Of a stretch of 64,000 bases of DNA, positions 1 through 13,500 are shown piece after piece. Under the pieces are notes generated by a model, which was not told the DNA's origin, ran no database searches, and saw nothing but the letters and a program-made list of their open reading frames with translations. A program made the position numbers and the translations under genes. Source of the stretch: Annulohypoxylon bovei var. microspora (Eukaryota > Ascomycota > Sordariomycetes > Xylariales > Hypoxylaceae); the NCBI GenBank assembly GCA_022836615.1, contig MU405381.1, forward strand, positions 1 to 64,000. Direction: 5' to 3'. Position 1 is the stretch's first letter. Each line of letters starts with the position of its first letter.

Positions 1-579
1 ATGTAATGTTATTAATTAAAAAACTTTTAAAATTATTTATTTTAATTAATAAAAACTTTAAATAAATTCATGAATTTTATTATTTATATATTTTGTCATG
101 GTAATTTATATGTGAAAATATTTAATGTTTAATACCAAAAGGCCTTAATTTTAATAATAAAAATGTAATTATATTAAAATAAAAATAATATATTTAAATT
201 TAATTAATTAAAAGGGTTTTATTATTTGCTTCGTTTATTTTATTATAAAAATATAAAGATTTAAAATGGCGGTAAAAAAAATGCAAATATAAGGCAAAAA
301 TTTAAAAATTTCTTAAATAAAAAAAAATATTAAAACTTTTAAAAAAATAAAAAAACATTAAAAGCTTTTAATTAAATGTTATAATAACTCGATTTTAAAA
401 TTATTTAAATAATATAAATACCTTAAATTTAATTAAAATTATTTTTTAAATTAATTAAGTTTTATAACTTATAAAGCCGCTTTATTACCACTTACGATTT
501 AATTAATTAAATTAAGCTTTTTTATAATTTAATTAAATGTATTTATAAAAAAAAGTTTTATTAAAAAAAAAACATATTT

Positions 580-1309
580 AAAAATGCCGTTATGTTTATA
601 ACGATTAATTAAATGTATTATTTTTAAAATAAAACTTTTTAATTAATTAAATAATAAATTTTAATTTTTAAAATAATTCGTTTATAAAAAGGTGGTTTTT
701 AATAAAATTTAATTTTTTAAAAACGAAAAGTTTATTAAAAATTAATTTTCGCGTATAAATCGGTTAAATTAATAAAAACGATTATTTAAAACGATTACGT
801 AATTAATTTATTTTAATTTAATTAACCTTGATTTTTAATATAAGTTATATAAATAAAAAAAAAACCTTTAATTTAAAGGATTTAATAACTTTTAAAAAGG
901 TGGTTACGGGTGGCCACGGGTAGTTAAACGGGTGGTAAAATAAGTGGTTTATCGAAAGGTGGTTTAATAAAAAGTTTAAAAAATGGTATAAAAGGTGGTT
1001 TAATGGGTGACGAAAGGTTACACGGGTGGTTAAAAGGATGGTTAAGCTAAGGGTTAAAAAGGTAATTAAATAAAAAGTCGTATAAATGGTTTAAAAAGTG
1101 GTTTAACGGGTGGTTTAATAGGTGGTTTAACGGGGGATACACGGGTGGTTAAAAGGGAGGTTTAAAAGGTGGTTAAACGGGTGCGCGAACCGTGGTGGTG
1201 CGTGGTTTCGCCGGATGAAAAAAAAAAAAAAAACGGGAAATCGAAGAATCGAACCATTAACCTCCGGTTAAACTCGGGATATTGTGCCACTTAAACGGGT
1301 AGCTTTACG
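580..1309 (-). repeat. Decayed copy 1 of a minisatellite/tRNA-like complex repeat
   Basis: RIP-mutated copy of the element preserved at 19637-20600, in opposite orientation. Reading rightward it has a unique part (CCGTTATG near 583), a GGTGGTTTAACGGGT-type minisatellite at about 895-1190, a stretch GGTGCGCGAACCGTGGT, an A-run, and a tRNA-like end with AATCGAACC and AACTCGGGATATTGTGCCAC. The last motif is identical to the reverse complement of the same part of the intact copy. Differences from that copy are mostly C to T or G to A. The right edge is near 1309; the left edge is uncertain. Confidence 0.75.
895..1190. repeat. GGTGGTTTAACGG minisatellite (decayed)
   Basis: Irregular tandem array of 10-14 bp units built on GGTGGTTTAACGG/GGTGGTTAAAAG, standing out as G-rich on this strand in the AT-rich block. 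It is the minisatellite core of repeat copy 1. Confidence 0.8.
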
Positions 1310-3954
1310 TTAAATTAAAAGGGTTTAAAAGAAAATAAATAATTAAATAAATAACTTAAATAATTTAATGTTTTTTAAATTAATTTATACGCGAAAAGTT
1401 TTTATTTATTTCGAATAAAAATCTTTTGTTTTAATTAATTAAAAGTTTTAACATATATAATATTTATAATATTAATTTATTTTTATAATAAAAACATTTA
1501 ATTAAATTAAAAAATATAAGGTTTTAACACTTTTTTTTATTTAAGAAAATTTTAAAATTTTACTTTATAAAATAAAATAACATAATACTTTTTTTAAAAT
1601 CGGGTAATAAAACGACATAATACCACCTTTAAAATTAAATAAAAAAATATAAAATATATAAGTTTTAATTTAAAAGCTTAATTTTATAAAAAAATAATAA
1701 TTTATACTTTTATTATTTAATTATTTAACGTTACATTATATTTTATTATATTAATTTAATATTTAATTTATATATTAAATATTAAAATTCATTTTTTATC
1801 GTGAATTTAATTAATATAAATTTCATAAATACCCATTTATTAAATATATAATTAAAACCGCGCTTTAAATTCATCCCCGCTTTTAATAAAAAACGGTGTA
1901 AAAAATTAAAATAATTCGTTAAAATATATTATTTTAATTATAAATAATTAATTACATTTATTTCCTTTAACGCCCATGATATCCATGGTTTATTTTATAA
2001 TATAACTTATTATACTTATTATATTATTATTAATAATACTTAAATTAAAAATAAAAAAATTATTAAATTATATTTTTTAAAACTTAATTTTATTAATAAT
2101 AATATTTCATCCCATGAATGGTTTAAATTTATAAACGATATTTTTTTTTTAAAACGATATTTTTTTTATATTTTAACACATATTAATAATATATTAACTC
2201 GATTATTATTTATTTTTAATACTTTATTAATAAAGTATAAAAACCTTATATTTAATTATTTTTAATTTTTAAGAATAATAATTTTTATTTAAATTACCGA
2301 AGCTTTAAAAAGGTTTATAAGTTTAATTATTTATTTCATTTTATAATAACGTTTACTTTTTATACGACTCGCTTATAATATTTTATTATATAACAATATA
2401 TTTATTTTCGTTTTAAATATTTCACATCATGTTTTTAATAACTTAAAGTTAATTTAAATTAAATAATATACATAAATATTTTAAAAATGTAAAAATGAAA
2501 AAAACTTATTTTACTCGTAATAACATAATATATTTCCAAGGTAATATTCACTTTTTATAAAATTAAAATAACATTATTATAATATTAAAACTTAATTTTA
2601 ATAATATGGGAAAATATTATTTCGTCACGTATATTTTTAACACGTTAAATAAATTTAAAAATGTTAACATGAAAATATTTTAATTATATTATAATATTCC
2701 ATGCTTAAATATTTTACGGGTTTTAATAAAATTCTTTTTCGTTCGTTTTACTTGGTTTATTTTCATTAATTTTATTATTATGTTTTTTAATAATAATAAC
2801 GGTAATAAATTATATTTTATTAACTTTAAAAATAATAAATATAAACGATATACGAAAATGGTTTAAATAAAAGATTTTCTTAAATTATTAATTAAAACCA
2901 CCGGAATTTACGGGATATTAACTTTAATTAATAAAAAACGAAAATTCGGTGAAATAAAACGAATTTATTTATTATAAATTAATTAAATGAAATTAATTAA
3001 ATAAAAACGCTTATATAATAAAATTAATTAATTTTATTTAATACGTATAAATTAAATGGAATTAATTAAAAATGAAAATAAAAATTAAAAATGTAATGAT
3101 TATTTTTTAAATAAAGAGTTTAATTCCGATTTTAAGTTATTTAAAAAAAAGTCACGGTTATATTTAAATAATGAAAAAAATAATAATAATAATAATGTAA
3201 AATATATTAAATTAAATATTAAAAATAACGTTAATTATATTATAAATTATATTTATTTAAATATAAAAAATAATCATTTATATAATATGCATTATAATAT
3301 TATATTAAAATTATTTTTATTTATAATAAATTCAAGTTATAATAATCTTTAATTACTTAATGGTTTATAATTATTTTCATTTATATTAAATAACGTTATT
3401 AAATATTTAAATTTTTTTAAATTTAATTTTAATGAATATATTCGTTAAAATATCATTATACGTTTTTTTATATTATATATTTTTAATTTTCTAATTTAAT
3501 ATAAGCATATAAAAAGTTTATTTATAATTAAAAATGTTTTTTTTATAAATTAAAATAAATATTTATAAAAATTATATATTTATTTTTTATATTATAAAGT
3601 TTTTTATTAAGAAAGTTATATTATAAAGTATAAAATTATAATCGTTTTATATATAAAAAAATATATAAATGGTTAATTAATAAATTTATTAATCGGTTTA
3701 TAATTAATTAATATTTAAGTTTAATAAAAGTAATTATACGGGAAAAACTTTAATATGTTTTTTTTTTATAATCCTTAACATTTAATAATTTATAAGTAAT
3801 TTAAATAAAGAAAACTTTTAAATAAAATGGTTTTTATAATACGTTAAAATTCATAATTACGCAACGATTTTAATTTCAATTATTAAAAAAGATTTTTATA
3901 AATATAATATAATTTAACTTATTTATTAAAAACATTATTAAAGCTTAACTTATA

Positions 3955-4075
3955 AAAATGGTTTAACGAATTAAATTAAGAACTTAAAACCAGGTCCTTT
4001 AAATTCGGGAAGATTAAGAAAGCCGGAACGGGCGAGTTATATTTAAAGGCGGCGCCGGGGCAATTACTTTAAAAT
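3955..4075. other. Small GC-rich island inside the AT-rich block
   Basis: About 120 bp with much higher GC than the surroundings, including AAAGCCGGAACGGGCGAG and GGCGGCGCCGGGGC. The surviving G and C lie largely outside CpA/TpG contexts, so this may be a patch that RIP could not change rather than a functional site. No open reading frame or RNA family is recognisable. Confidence 0.5.
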
Positions 4076-5009
4076 CATTGGTTATTAATTCGGAAGCGTT
4101 TTTATTTAAATTATTTAATTACATAAAAAACGATATTTAAATATATTAATTATTTTAAAGAAATTTAATAAGTAATAAAATAAAAGCATTTAAAGTTATG
4201 TAATTAATTAAAATAAAACAAGTAAAGCGACGATAAAATTAAATTATATAATAAATATAAAATTAATTATAAAATTACAAGTTAATAAAAGCCTTATTAT
4301 TTTCATGGGTTAAGGATACGTACCTTAAGGGTATTTTTTAAATGTAATCGTTAAAAAAAAATATATATTAATTATTTAATTTGTTTTAATCGAAAAAAAC
4401 ACGTTAATTTACACGATTTAATTTAAGGAAAAAAGTTAATTTAAATGATTAATAAATAAACTAATTATACTTAATTAAAAAATTAATTTAATTATTAAAA
4501 TAAATAAAAAAAATGATTTTAAAGTTTACGATGTTAACTTTTACCTTCATGCCTTGAATTTTTTATAAAAGGTTATTATATTGAAATTTTTTTTTTCTTT
4601 AAAAACGATATCGTTTAAAATAAAAAAATAAATGTATTTTATACCTAATTTATACCACGTTTTTACATCGTTTTATTAAATGTTAATTTAACTTTAATAA
4701 GTTTTAATTAATTAACGTTAAATCTTTAAATTATTTTTACTTTTATTAATTAAGTGAATTTTAAAGTTATGTGGGTTTTAATTTAACATGATATTTTTTT
4801 ACCGCGATTAATTAAATGTATTATAATAATATGTAAATTTAAATAAAAGTTCATTAAATAACATTTAATAATTTAAAATTAATAAAGCTTATATAAAGAA
4901 AAATTAATTACGTAAAATTATAATAACTTATGGTTTATTTTTTTAAAAGTTAATTAATCACTTAAATTAAAGGTTTTTTTATTTATTAAAAATTAAGTTT
5001 TTAAATTAT

Positions 5010-6003
5010 TAAAGGTAAAAAAATCTCGTTATTTTTAAAAGGATTATATTTATTATTATTAATTAAATGTTTTTTATTAATGGTGGATTAAAATTAAACT
5101 TTTTAATTAATTAAATTAATAAAATTCATTTAAGTTTCGAAATGGTCCGTTTATAAGTAATGGTTTTTTAATATAATTTAATTTTTTAAAAATGAAAAGT
5201 TTATTAAAAAGTGGTTTTCGCGCACGGATTAAATGTGGCAGCTTTAATTAATTAATTATATAAAGCGTTTACATAATTAATTCCTTTTAATTTAATTAAC
5301 TTTAATTTTTAATATAAATTATATAAATAAAAAAAAACCTTTAAAATTTAAAAAAGTGGCCGAAATGTTAAAAAGGTGGTTATAAGTGGTTATAAATAAT
5401 TAAAAAAGAAGTTTAATAAGGGTTTAACGAGTGGTTTATTAAAGGATAATTAAGTAAATAAATGGTTAAACCGGGGGTTAAATGGGTAATTTAACGGATG
5501 TTTAAACCAAAGGTAATTAAACGGGAAGTTTAAATAAAAGGTGGTTTAATAAAGGTTATACGGGAAGTTAAATAAGTGGTAAAATAAGTAATAAAATAAA
5601 TGGTTCGTTAAAAAATGGTTTAATAAAAGGTTTAAAAGGTGGTATAAAGGGTGGTTTAATGGGATTTACATAAATGGTTTAACGGGGATTATACGGGTGG
5701 TTCATTAAAAGGTATATAAGTGGTTAAAAGGAAAGTTATATAAGTTATTTAACGGGGAATAAACAAGTGGTTAAATAAGAAGTTTAATAAAAAGGTGGTT
5801 TAATGGGTGATTAAGTAAAAAGCTTTAAAAGAAGCTTAAAAGGTAATTACATGGGTGGGCAAAGGCCGAATGATCGCGTACTTAATTAATAATGAGCGGT
5901 TTTATTATATAATAAAAGAAATAAAAATGTAAAACCAAGGAATCGAATTATTAACCCCCGGTTAAACTTTAAATATTATGTTATTTAAAAAGGTGGCCTC
6001 GCG
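5010..6003 (-). repeat. Decayed copy 2 of the minisatellite/tRNA-like complex repeat
   Basis: Second RIP-mutated copy, same orientation as copy 1. The part 5060-5290 aligns base by base with the reverse complement of the intact copy, sharing for example TTCGAAATGGTCCGTT (intact: TTCGAGGTGGTCCGTT) and TTCTCGCGCACGGA/TTTTCGCGCACGGA. The minisatellite follows at about 5345-5850, then the tRNA-like end with AATCGAATT and the terminal GGTGGCCTCGCG at 5992-6003, identical to the intact copy's edge. The left boundary near 5010 is approximate. Confidence 0.75.
5345..5850. repeat. GGTGGTTTAA minisatellite (decayed, longer array)
   Basis: Irregular 10-14 bp units such as GGTGGTTTAATGGG and AGTGGTTATAA, the core of repeat copy 2. 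It is longer than the arrays in copies 1 and 3, as expected of an unstable minisatellite. Confidence 0.8.
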
Positions 6004-6869
6004 TTTTAATATTAACGTAATTTTAAAAAAATAATTTCACATCACGCCTTACATCACGCTTTAAATTATTATAATGTATAATTAAAATAATTAAATAAAT
6101 ATAACCGGTATATATTAATAAATATTTTAATTAATTAAAAAAATCGGCTTTAATCCGGTGGAATTATATTATTAAATATCCATTTTAATATATATATAAA
6201 ATTTTAATATAAATGTATAAAACTTTTATAAATATTTAAATATAAAAATTTTATATTTTTTTTTTAAAGTTTAATAATATTTTTTTTTTTTTAAAATTTA
6301 ATAATTAACCATTATAATTTAAAATATTTCATTATTTCTTTTTTTTTTAAAAGTATAACGTAAAAAAAAATATATTTATACGATTTAAAACTTTAATGTT
6401 TTAACCTTCGTATATATGCACGATTTTATTAAATATATAAGATTTTTTTTTTTTTTTTTTAAAGTATATAAATACGTATTTTTTTAAGATTTTTTCATTT
6501 TAAATATGTGAATATATTATTAAAATAAAAAGTAATAAAATTATTTTAATAATTAACTTTTTAAACCCGTTTTTTTTTAAATTATATTTATTTTAACCAC
6601 TTATTTTACCATCGTTATATTATTTAAATAATAATCATTATTAACCATTTATTCATATACATTATAAATTTTAATTATTAATTAAATTTTATAATAATGG
6701 TATAAAATATAATTAATTTATTAAAAAAATTCTCATTATATTAAAACTTACTTATAATCGATTAAAGTTAATAAATTTTAATTATTTTATAAGATATATA
6801 AGTTAATATTAACATTATTAAAAGTAATATAAATACCTTTAAAAAGCTTTTTTATTATTAATATTTTTT

Positions 6870-7005
6870 CAACGAATGTTATTATTATTAACATTTACTT
6901 TAATAATCTTAAAACATTTATTATTATTATTAACATTCGTTTTAATAATTTCGAAAAAACCGTTATTATTATTAATACTTGCTTTAATAAATTTAAAACT
7001 CGCAT
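6870..7005. repeat. Three tandem copies of a ~45-bp unit
   Basis: Three successive imperfect units of the form TTATTATTATTAACATTTACTT followed by TAATAAT and a more variable tail. They keep a short frame open (6876-7058), but the predicted peptide is only Leu/Ile/Phe/Lys-rich low complexity, so I treat this as a minisatellite and not a gene. Confidence 0.6.
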
Positions 7006-9479
7006 TTAAATTTCGTAAGTATTTAATATATTTAATTATTTATTTATTAATATATTAATTAAAATTTTATTATAAAAACATTAATTTAATTACACATTTA
7101 TATAATAATAATATCATATTATTAAATATCGAATTAAAACCATTTTAATTAATATTAAATAATTAAATTATTAAAGATTTTATAATATTTATATCGGGTA
7201 TTAAAGCTTTTAATGATACGAAATTATATAATAATATTATAATAAATGTTTATATTTTATTAAGTTTTAAAATTAATAAGTTATTACAAGCTTTAAGTTT
7301 AAATATAACGGGGAATATTAATGTAAAAAAATAAAGGTTATTATAAACATGTAACATTATTTTCTTTTATTATTAAAAATTAAAATTAAATAAATAAATG
7401 GGTTAATAAATTAATGGATAAATAATAAATGGGTTTTTAAGTAATTAAGTATTAAGTATTAAATATTAGGTTTTTAAATTCTTAAGTTTTTAAGTTTTTA
7501 AATATTAATTATTAAGGTTTAATATTTTTTGTTTTTTAAAATATTAATGTAAAAAAATATTTAAATAATATATAAGTGCATACCATTTAAAGTTGTTTTA
7601 ATACATTAAACGTATTTATTTTTTTTTAATTTTTTTTTTTTAAAAAATATAATTTAATAAAGTTATCGTTAATTTTATTAAATATTCCATTTTAATGTTT
7701 ATTTATTTATTAAATAATATTTAATTTATTATATACGTCCCACGTATTAATAATACTTTTCCCCACATATAAATCCTTATAAAAACACATGTATTTTTAA
7801 TGTTTATTTTATATACTTCGTTAATTTACTTTTAAAAAAATTTTACTTATTTTTATATTTATTTATATACTTTCCTTTTTCTTTTATTTTTATTTTTTTA
7901 TTATCTTATTAAATTTTTTATAATTACATATTTAAATAAATCTTATAAAATGCTTTTAAATAAGTTAAATTACATTTTTAAAAAATTATTAAATAAATGA
8001 AAAATTATATTAAAAATTAAATGCATTTAAAAAATATTAAATAAAATAACCCCATTACACCTTTTAATATATATGGGCGAAACGTGGGTTAAATTAATTA
8101 AATTAAAATGGTTTATTAATATTTTAATTTTTTATATAAATTATATTTAAATGGATGTATTTTTTTTTATATTAATTAAAAAAATGGATTTAAAACTTTA
8201 TTATAAACCTTATTATCGCTTTTTAATAACCTTTTTTAATTTAATTATTAAATTTAAAAAATTAAAAGATTATTTTTCATTTAATTTAAAACGTAACGAT
8301 TTAATCGATTTATTGGATAAATAAATAAATTTATATATATAACTTTAAGTTTTAAAAATACAAAATAATTAATTAATAAAAATAATAACATGTAATAAAT
8401 AAGAAATTCTTAATTATATTATATAATCGTTTATTAATTAATGAAATGTAAATCGTTATTTTTTAAAATTAAATAATGAAATAACGTTATTTATTTATTT
8501 ACTTTTTATATGCGAGTTTTTTATAATATTTGGATTTAAGAAATCCCGACCATTAACAAGTGTTATTTATATAATTAAAGGGTTTTTTCGAAATTTAAAA
8601 TTTTAAAGTTTTTTGGTTTTTTTTTAAGTTTATTATAAAATTCCTTAGGAATTATTTTATTAATTATTTTAAAAGTTTATATTTAATATCAAGTTATAAA
8701 ATTATTTATATTATTTAAATAAGTTATGTTAATTATTAATTAAATAACTTTCCGCTTTTTTATTAATTTATTATTTAACGAAGAATAATTAACGATAAAA
8801 AATATAAAAAATGAATTATTTAATAAGTTAAATAAATTATTTAACACATTAAATTAATTATTATTAATAACTTATAAAATAACGGTTAAAATTTTAATAA
8901 TGTTAATAAGTAAAAATATATTATTTATAAAGCTTTTTTTTATATTTAATAATTTAAGCGTTCGTGGATTTAATTTTATTAAAGGTTTAATTATAATATT
9001 TTCCGCGGTTAAATTTAACTTTTTAACTTTTAATAAAATAATAAGTTATTTTTTTATTATAATTAGATTTATATTATTAAGTAAAAATGATTTTTTTTTA
9101 ATAAATATTAATTATTATTTTTTTTTAATTAATTTTAACGAATTATTTTGCTTTATACGTTTAAGCTTTTACGACGGAGAAAATTATTTTTCTTTTTATA
9201 TAATAATTATAATATTTGAAAATTTATTTTTATTTAACATATTAAAAGTAAGGTTAATAAAAATTTGTTTTAAAAAAGTGATTACATTTATAATAAACGT
9301 AATATTTTATTAATATATATTAATAATATATAAAATATAAATAAAGTTTTAATATATTTAATTTATTATAACATTATATTAAATAAGTTATTATGGTGTT
9401 TTTATGGATTTTAAACACATGGGTTAATTTGGTAAAATATATTTATGTTCATTTTAATTAAAGAAAAAATTATTATTTA

Positions 9480-9690
9480 ATTTTTTATTTTAAAAAGTTC
9501 TTTTTTTTAATTATATAAATGAAATAAAAGAAAATAAAAGGTGTTTTTTTTTCATTAATATAAATGAAATGGAAAAAAACGAAAAAAGCTTTTTTTTCGT
9601 TAACGTAAATAATATAAAAAAAAATAAAAAGAACCTTTTACTTGTTAATATAAATGGGATAAAAAAAAATAAAAAAGGTTTTATCCTTGG
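9480..9690. repeat. Tandem repeat, about 4 units of 50-60 bp
   Basis: Successive units each contain a T-run, then TTAATATAAATGAAATGG or a variant, then an A-rich GAAAAAAACGAAAAAAG-like stretch. Units begin near 9487, 9545, 9590 and 9645 and differ by point changes. It is a decayed minisatellite within the AT block. Confidence 0.6.
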
Positions 9691-10424
9691 TTTTGTAATT
9701 AAAAAAGCAATTTGTTTTTAATATATAATTACATAAGCGGTATAAATTTTATTAATTATGCCATTAAATAATTTAAAAAATGTTATTTTATTATTAAATA
9801 ATATATTTATTATTATATTTTTATAATTTTTAAGCTATATTAATTTAATGTTAAAATGCGGCGATATTTTTATAAAAAAAACGAACTTCATTTTATAATT
9901 AACTTGTATATAAGTTTGCTTTTTATTAAATTTATACTTTTAAACGATATTATTAATAAATTATTTATATAAAATGTAAAAAGTTTATTTTTTAATGTAA
10001 AAAATTATAACATTCATTATTTTTAAAATATATTTATTAAATTAATTTTAAATTTAACTTTAATTTAATTTATATTTTCCAAGCTTAGTTATTAACACGA
10101 ATGTAGCTTTTTTACCATTTTCGTTAATATAATATTAATATAAATATATATTAATTTTTAATTTAATTATCACATTATGTTAATTAAAATAAAGTTATTA
10201 CGCTGCTTTTAATTAAGCATTTATTTTTTTAACGTTATTATAATTATTTAATATATTTATAACGATTAAATTATTATTAATTAATAAATAATTATTAAAA
10301 ATAAATAAGATTAAATTAATATAAAGTTACGCATATCGGGATGTATTTCGATAAACATTTAAAAAGTTATTTAAATTGTAATATAAAGTAATTTAAAGCT
10401 TAAGAAAAGATTTAAAAAAGGATT

Positions 10425-10500
10425 TAAAAAAAAGTAATAAATAAAATAATAAATAAAGCGGTAAATAAAGTAATAAATAAGGTAATAAATTAAGTTATGA
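10425..10500. repeat. AATAAATAAAG-type short tandem repeat
   Basis: Repeats of GTAATAAATAA separated by AAG or GGC variants, a low-complexity array inside the AT block. Confidence 0.5.
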
Positions 10501-13500
10501 ATTCGATAATTCTTTAAATTTTTTACATTCTTCTTTCCATTAATTAATAATAAAATAATAAAAAAATAACTTATAAAAAAAATAATAAATAAACCAATTA
10601 AAATTAAAGAATTTAATGATTTTTATATAATTTATATTTAATTTTATATAACATATTTTAAATAACGTTCATTTAATATCTTTTTCAATTATTTTAATGG
10701 AATGGATCGTTTTAATATAATTAAGTTTAATTAATATAAGAAAAAAAAAAAATAAAAAAAAAGGGGGTAAAATAAATTAAGTATATATAAAACTTACATA
10801 TGTAACGAAATCGTTTAAAAGGAAACATAATTATATTTATATATAAATATATTATAATTTTCTTTTACCATTTTATGCGTTTTCGGCGATTTTATATTCC
10901 GTATTATTACGGAACGCTTTTTTAAATTAATGTTCCCGGTAATTATTATTTAATATAAAACGTTATTAATCGGTATAAATCGATTGTTATAAAAAACGTA
11001 TTTAATATTTATTAAAGTGGTTAATTAAATAAATTTAAACCATTTTAATCGTACGAGTAATTAATAAAACGTAGAAAATAAAAATTAATCGTTACATTAA
11101 ATTTATTATTTACTTATAATAAAATCATTAAAAATGGGTTATATGTAAATAAATGTTAATAATATTATAAAGCATTATATATTCTTTATCTTTTCATTAT
11201 TTAATTAATTTTTTTTATTAAATAAAATGTATATTAAATATTTAAATAAATAATTTATAAGATTAAATTTTTCATTATTATTAAACATTATTCCTCGCAT
11301 ATGAATTATTTTTAATAACGTTTTTTTTAACTTTAATATAACCACAAAAGCCTTAATAAGCATTAAAAGTACTTTTTTATTTATAATTAAAAAAGTTTTA
11401 ATAAGCGTTATAAGGTGTAATTTAAAGGATTTTTTATTAAAATCTTAACATCGGTAAACTTGTATTTTTTTAATTATTTGTAAAATGGTAAATTTATTAT
11501 TATAACCGGTTATAATTTTTAAGGGTAATTAAATGGTTAATTAATGAAAAGGAAGAAAATAATATTATATAATTATTATAATTTAAAAGAATTTTAAGGT
11601 AATTTTTATTAAACACTTCGTGGTAACTTTAATATACAAGGTATTTAATTTTAAATTAAATTAAAAATAAGTTAAATTAATATTTAAATTTAAATTCGTA
11701 TTAAATTAAAGCTTTAATTTAAAATATTAAGTTATTAAATGTTTATTAATTATTATAATTATTATTATAAATATAATGTGATGGAATACACCGGCGGTTT
11801 TTATTTATATTAATAATAAATTTAACCACCAAAGAGGTTAATAATAATTCCCAAAAGTTAAAAAATCTTCTTAAATAATAAGTAATTAAATATTCAAGTA
11901 ATGTAACATATATTTTATTAAAGATTTTTCATAATATTTTAAAAATGTTTTTAAATTATATTAATAATGTTAAAAAAACCAATAAAGTTAATTTTTAACT
12001 TTATAATGAAATTAATAAAAGTAAATTACCGATTATTACTTAATTTAATGATTTAATTATATATTATATTAAATTAAAAAATAATTAAATATTATTAATA
12101 TGTATTAAACGAATAATTAAATGATTAAATAAATGAATGGATGAATATAAAAGAAAAGTAAATAATTTTTAATAAAATAACATGAATGTTTTATATACGT
12201 ATAAATTTAATAATGAGTGAAACAATTAAAAAATTAAATGAAATTTAAGTTTACATTAAATAAATCGTTAATTTATTAAAGTTTAATTATAATTTAAAAT
12301 AACACTTTTTTACTTTTAAAAAATAATAACGTATGTTAATTAAAGAAAAAAAGAAATAACAAGATTACGAATAAATGGTTTAAGCGTGGTTTAATAATAT
12401 TAATATTAAATAAATCGAAAATGTATTTTCGGATTATATTAAAAACGGCTTAAAAATAAATTAAAAAGAAAAAGAAAATCTAAACCCTTTTTTAAAACAT
12501 CTTATATAAAAATAATTTTAAAGTATATATAATAAGCTTTTAATAAATTTAATAAATTAAAGGATTAATAATGTAATTTTAAATTATATGGTAATTAAAT
12601 TCGTATTAAATTTATATTAAAATTAATTTAAGAAATTACGCGTTTATTTAAAATTATGCTTTTAATGTTTAAAAAGTATAATGTTAATGCTTTAAAAATA
12701 TAAAATTATTTAAATATGTTAACTTATTTTAATATTAATTTTAAAGGGATTATATATTTTATTAAAATTAATTTGAAATTATATTTATATAATGTAAATA
12801 ATAAAAATAAAGAAATTAAATAAAAAGGATTTAAAAAGTTTACCGTAAATATAATGTTTAAAATAAATATTAAACTTCTTTGCAAATTTTTATATTAATT
12901 AATTAATATTATATAATTAATTTTATTTTAATTAAAAAAAAAGCTTTAAAATTAATACTCTTTAATTAATATTATATGTAAAGGTTTTAAAAAACCAGCT
13001 TTAAATTAATTTAAAATCGGTTTAAAAAAAATTAAAAATAAGTTTTAAATTAATTTAAATAAAGGATTTAAATAACAATGTTAAGCTTATTATTAATTTT
13101 ATATTTATATCGGAATTTATTATTATAAATATGTAAATTTAAAAATATTTATAAATAATTTTTTAAATTAATTTAAAAATGATTTTTAATACGATTAAAT
13201 GGATATTATAAAATTTATATTATTATATTAAAAGAATATTAAAAATAAGAAAAAGAAAATATTAATAAAAAAGCTGCGGAATAAAACGTTTATGTAAATA
13301 ATAAGCTTAATTTATGTTTAATTTAAAATTAATTTTTATTTATATTTATTTAATTATAAATTATTTTATATAATTACTTAATTTTATTAAAGAAATCCTC
13401 GTTTTTTTTATATATTAAAATATTATGGTAATATTTATGAAACGAGGGTTTTATGCGTTTTTAAACGAAATAAAGTGAATTTTATTAAGTTTATTTAATT

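Noticed and set aside
6876..7058. 60-codon open frame
   Set aside because: Translation of three tandem AT-rich repeat units; only Leu/Ile/Lys low complexity, no gene features.
8900..9313. 137-codon open frame as a gene
   Set aside because: Composition follows the surrounding AT-rich DNA and no domain is visible. Kept only as a low-interest observation.
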